Shown here piece by piece: positions 6,801 to 7,503 of a DNA stretch of 7,503 nt. This stretch comes from an uncultured beta proteobacterium (lineage in GTDB: Bacteria > Pseudomonadota > Gammaproteobacteria > Burkholderiales > Rhodocyclaceae), in assembly GCA_903953145.1 (NCBI GenBank), contig CAJBIL010000568.1, forward strand, positions 1 through 7,503. Direction: 5' to 3'. The position numbers were made by a program, and so were the translations under genes. Under the pieces are notes generated by a model. The model had not been told where the DNA came from and ran no database searches. It saw only the letters and a list, made by a program, of their open reading frames with translations. Numbering within the stretch: position 1 is the stretch's first letter; each line of letters opens with the position of its first letter.

Positions 6801-7166
6801 TACGTCAGGATTGTTTGCAATACCGCGGTCAATCAAGCCTGCCAATTCCGCATTACCAAAAGATCGCCACCACTCGATCATCCCGACATCTGAAGAAACA
6901 TCAGACAAAGGCGTTGCTGGCGCTAACTCGGTGGCAGATGCAATTGCTGGAGAAGAATTATCAACGGGGGAGTTTCGATACTGGGCAGGCAACGGCAAAG
7001 CCGGAACATCGTAGCCGCTGCGCTTGATTGCACAGCCCGAAAATGCGAGCACGACAAAGCCAATCCAAACGCCCCTAACGAACGCTCGAACGACGTGCGT
7101 GTGGGCACTCGCCTCAGTCGCTTTTCGGCCAAGGCAGAAAGAAATTTTCCGAGCTAAACTCAGCAA
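3828..7166 (-). CDS. NodT-family outer-membrane channel lipoprotein fused to multiple SPOR domains
   Basis: This uninterrupted 1112-residue frame is about twice the usual length of the channel family. Residues 1-45 are a lipoprotein signal with an unusually long basic n-region, a short hydrophobic core and a lipobox-like AFSGC (Cys45; Phe at -3 is atypical). Residues about 98-510 are a NodT/OprM outer-membrane efflux protein: WWRSFGNAEL near the start, two OEP repeats, LPSSLILRRPDVRMIEAKL at about 327-345, FDSGKL, and the terminal ALGGG at about 508-512. This part should form the trimeric outer-membrane and periplasmic duct. Residues about 568-655 look like a divergent SPOR unit. Clear SPOR domains lie at about 724-800, 878-953 and 1012-1088, each with an (A/S)Y(T/S/A)VQLGAFS...YAVR(T/A)G pattern, separated by Pro/Glu/Lys/Ala-rich linkers. 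SPOR domains bind glycan strands lacking stem peptides. The start is TTG at 7166 with GGTGAG just upstream; no ATG lies early enough to keep the signal. It is the first gene of the exporter cassette and the likely outer-membrane partner. Confidence 0.93.
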   Translation of the reverse strand: MLSLARKISFCLGRKATEASAHTHVVRAFVRGVWIGFVVLAFSGCAIKRSGYDVPALPLPAQYRNSPVDNSSPAIASATELAPATPLSDVSSDVGMIEWWRSFGNAELAGLIDRGIANNPDVRIATLKIAQVKARADQVRADQVPSASANVGESIQAPGGQVGSVPVGQEDNKTTQKLYQASIRGNWRIDLWGEQSALAESAGLQVWQAAFERDNVQRSMVANLASSYVEYLSLNDRLRIAQEADLVLTGVLSTIEKRVEAGDATTIDLEQQKAAIFAVRATIPSLEQQREDAINSIAFLVGTVPGALSLSRDGLDSLLLPTVIPALPSSLILRRPDVRMIEAKLLAADADVDVARARILPPLDLSAQMGYSSLAMSRLFQPISLFWNAIANLSVSIFDSGKLESQKKQTQAIQEEMVETYARTIYQAVREVESALATIRLTAKRFEAQQEATAAAQRAWDSSNEVYAVGGLDHLSLLDSGRTYLRYLDEYQRIKMDRHRGYISLFQALGGGADFGEAIPGKGVRPTPVRSKFGGAVTTTLVRKPVAVEGVEWAAGQVVNDGAAWQVESFWQVELPGLYHRVTIGPTWRDLRARYPKLMEGRIVRPRLSGRIEDSVDGQASWYRLYVAKFPTPAAAEALCAAMKSSYQRCRVVSSTSDDTVIAAVSLPKEDNAVAVVKSPKTVSAPLEEADALRSKVTPVLAAKNTLAEPSDVAAKVTSAKEKLAYTVQLGAFSNLENAAISNAFWRFRDYDAYVSEFKDGEGRNWYAVRTGSFSQRREASLAAASIRRKESAPAVMVPVMLDSAGKPSAVALGNLKLPSATPLAPVVPEPPEAPIAVLPDEDVSASSVSFSDGKEIKEVEKEVETGVQTAKGNEAPFAYSVQLGAFSAMENAAVSFSFWQGRGYEVFVAEIRDVNDRVWYAVRTGVYPQRNDASVSALFFGRGEDAPAVVVKTLVDQSGAPKTIDIGKFLQAVATTEALPIENAALEKTSVKREAPAEKTFPPKTVFKGKKAYAVQLGAFSSLDNAAKSLADWQGRGYEAYVCEIQDAEKRVRYAVRAGVFSQRREALSLVRSFGRSEDVRAILVPAVLDSSGRLAVIDVLALDQTPGGEN
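3852..4997 (-). repeat. Three ~93-residue SPOR repeat units inside the channel gene
   Basis: Three homologous coding units occupy 4997-4719, 4535-4254 and 4133-3852 (residues about 724-816, 878-971 and 1012-1105). Each begins with YxVQLGAFSxxxNAA and has a WYAVRTG- or RYAVRAG-type strand and an FSQRREA- or YPQRNDA-type helix start. Each continues past the normal SPOR end into a shared tail resembling VPVMLDSAGKP, with an aliphatic close (ALGNL, DIGKF, DVLAL). Residual DNA identity is visible: the plus-strand string CCTAACTG followed by AACGG, CACGG or AACAG recurs near 4975, 4512 and 4110. Internal duplication of one module is the simplest explanation. The units have diverged well beyond recent duplication, which argues that they are functional. 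Confidence 0.85.
4572..4595 (-). repeat. 12-bp tandem duplication in a SPOR linker
   Basis: Two exact adjacent copies of CTCAACCTCTTT (plus strand) encode KEVE twice, at residues 858-865. They lie in the charged linker between the first and second SPOR domains. The repeat is in frame and lengthens the linker by four residues without disturbing a folded domain. Confidence 0.9.
5208..5465 (-). other. Divergent fourth SPOR-like unit in the channel protein
   Basis: Residues about 568-653 of the channel protein lie between the outer-membrane domain and the first clear SPOR domain. The first part (FWQVELPGLYHRV) has a strand followed by a helix (TWRDLRARYPKLM). The second part (SWYRLYVAKFPTPAAAEALC) closely resembles the second half of SPOR domains, with an aromatic strand, a PxxxAAEALC helix and a final RCRVV strand. 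The strand-helix-strand order fits SPOR, but the family QxGAF motif is missing, so binding may differ or be lost. Two cysteines (640 and 650) could pair in the periplasm. Confidence 0.5.
6736..6765 (-). repeat. 15-bp tandem duplication in the channel domain
   Basis: Two adjacent 15-bp copies (ACCTGATCCGCACGA then ACCTGATCCGCACGC on the plus strand, one mismatch) encode a doubled RADQV at residues 135-144. This is the end of the first long helix of the outer-membrane efflux domain, just before the QVPSASANVG strand. The five-residue addition is in frame. Confidence 0.85.
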
Positions 7167-7503
7167 GAACTCACCATAAAAAGCCAGTCCAACTCTGCCA
7201 AAAAGGAATCAGAGACGTTGCTCTCGTGACCACGCCAAGCGTGTCAAATCGCCACATTCAGGGCTTTTGACATCTTACCGGAATAAACAGGGATTTAGCA
7301 GACTAGACAGCGGGTTGTGTGCCGAACTAAGCGCTTGCCAATGACCGGACGATTCGAGATTCAATTGCTGCAAACCGTCAAGCTACGAGCGGTACAGGAA
7401 TCGGAACAGGATGCTGCGGCAAATGTTCCAGAACCTAAAGCGAGGGCATATCGGGAAGGATATTTCGCCAGAACTCCGGCTCATACTTCCACCACGCATG
7501 CCC
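7167..7503. other. Upstream region without a convincing gene; probable leader of the cassette
   Basis: No complete gene is seen in these 337 bases. On the minus strand a GGTGAG just before the TTG at 7166 is the likely ribosome-binding site. A perfect TTGACA hexamer on the minus strand (7247-7242) has no good -10 box at 16-18 bp, so no promoter is called. A short inverted repeat CACGC-CAA-GCGTG lies at 7231-7243. At the right edge two weak open frames oppose each other: plus strand from ATG 7341 (54 codons, open to the edge, no Shine-Dalgarno) and minus strand ending with TAG at 7435 (22 codons from the edge, tryptophan-rich: HAWWKYEPEFWR). One may be the end of a neighbouring gene; neither can be confirmed. 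Confidence 0.4.

Noticed and set aside
7220..7247. Minus-strand TTGACA as a sigma-70 promoter for the cassette
   Set aside because: The hexamer at 17-bp spacing (AGAGCA) does not resemble a -10 box, so only the -35 half is present.
7341..7503. Plus-strand partial gene from ATG 7341 to the window edge
   Set aside because: The 54 open codons have no Shine-Dalgarno sequence and no recognisable family, and an opposing frame covers the same bases; the sequence shown is not enough to call it.

Overview
The window carries a type I secretion gene cassette, entirely on the minus strand and read right to left. It encodes an outer-membrane channel, an ABC transporter and a membrane-fusion protein, followed at the left edge by the start of a Sel1-repeat gene that runs out of the window. 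The all-Gram-negative machinery, moderate GC content and protein style (NodT-class outer-membrane lipoprotein, HlyB/HlyD pair, SPOR domains) point to a proteobacterium, most likely a beta- or gammaproteobacterium. The genus cannot be fixed from sequence alone.

Layout, in transcription order. (1) 7503-7167 is about 340 bp without a convincing gene; it probably holds the promoter/leader of the cassette, and two weak open frames touch the right edge. (2) 7166-3828 is one uninterrupted 1112-residue reading frame. Its first ~515 residues are a NodT/OprM-type outer-membrane efflux lipoprotein. The remaining ~600 residues carry three clear SPOR (peptidoglycan-binding) domains, probably a fourth divergent one, and low-complexity linkers. 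(3) 3827-3701 is a 127-bp gap containing a possible 24-residue hydrophobic peptide ORF. (4) 3700-1562 is an HlyB-type ABC exporter with an N-terminal C39-like domain that has lost its catalytic Cys and His. (5) 1589-183 is an HlyD-type membrane-fusion protein whose start overlaps the end of the transporter gene. (6) 182-1 is the N-terminal part of a Sel1-repeat protein, in the same frame as the fusion-protein gene and directly after its stop codon.

Together the three main genes should form a continuous channel: ABC motor in the inner membrane, HlyD-like adaptor in the periplasm, outer-membrane duct. The degenerate C39 domain suggests a non-cleaved RTX-type substrate or adhesin, not a double-glycine peptide; no substrate gene is visible here. 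The striking feature is the channel protein. A trimeric duct with three or four SPOR domains per subunit on its periplasmic C-terminus would present nine to twelve peptidoglycan-binding modules. This suggests a type I secretion duct tethered to, or positioned by, amidase-processed (septal) peptidoglycan. The domain content is read directly from the sequence; the localisation idea is inference.
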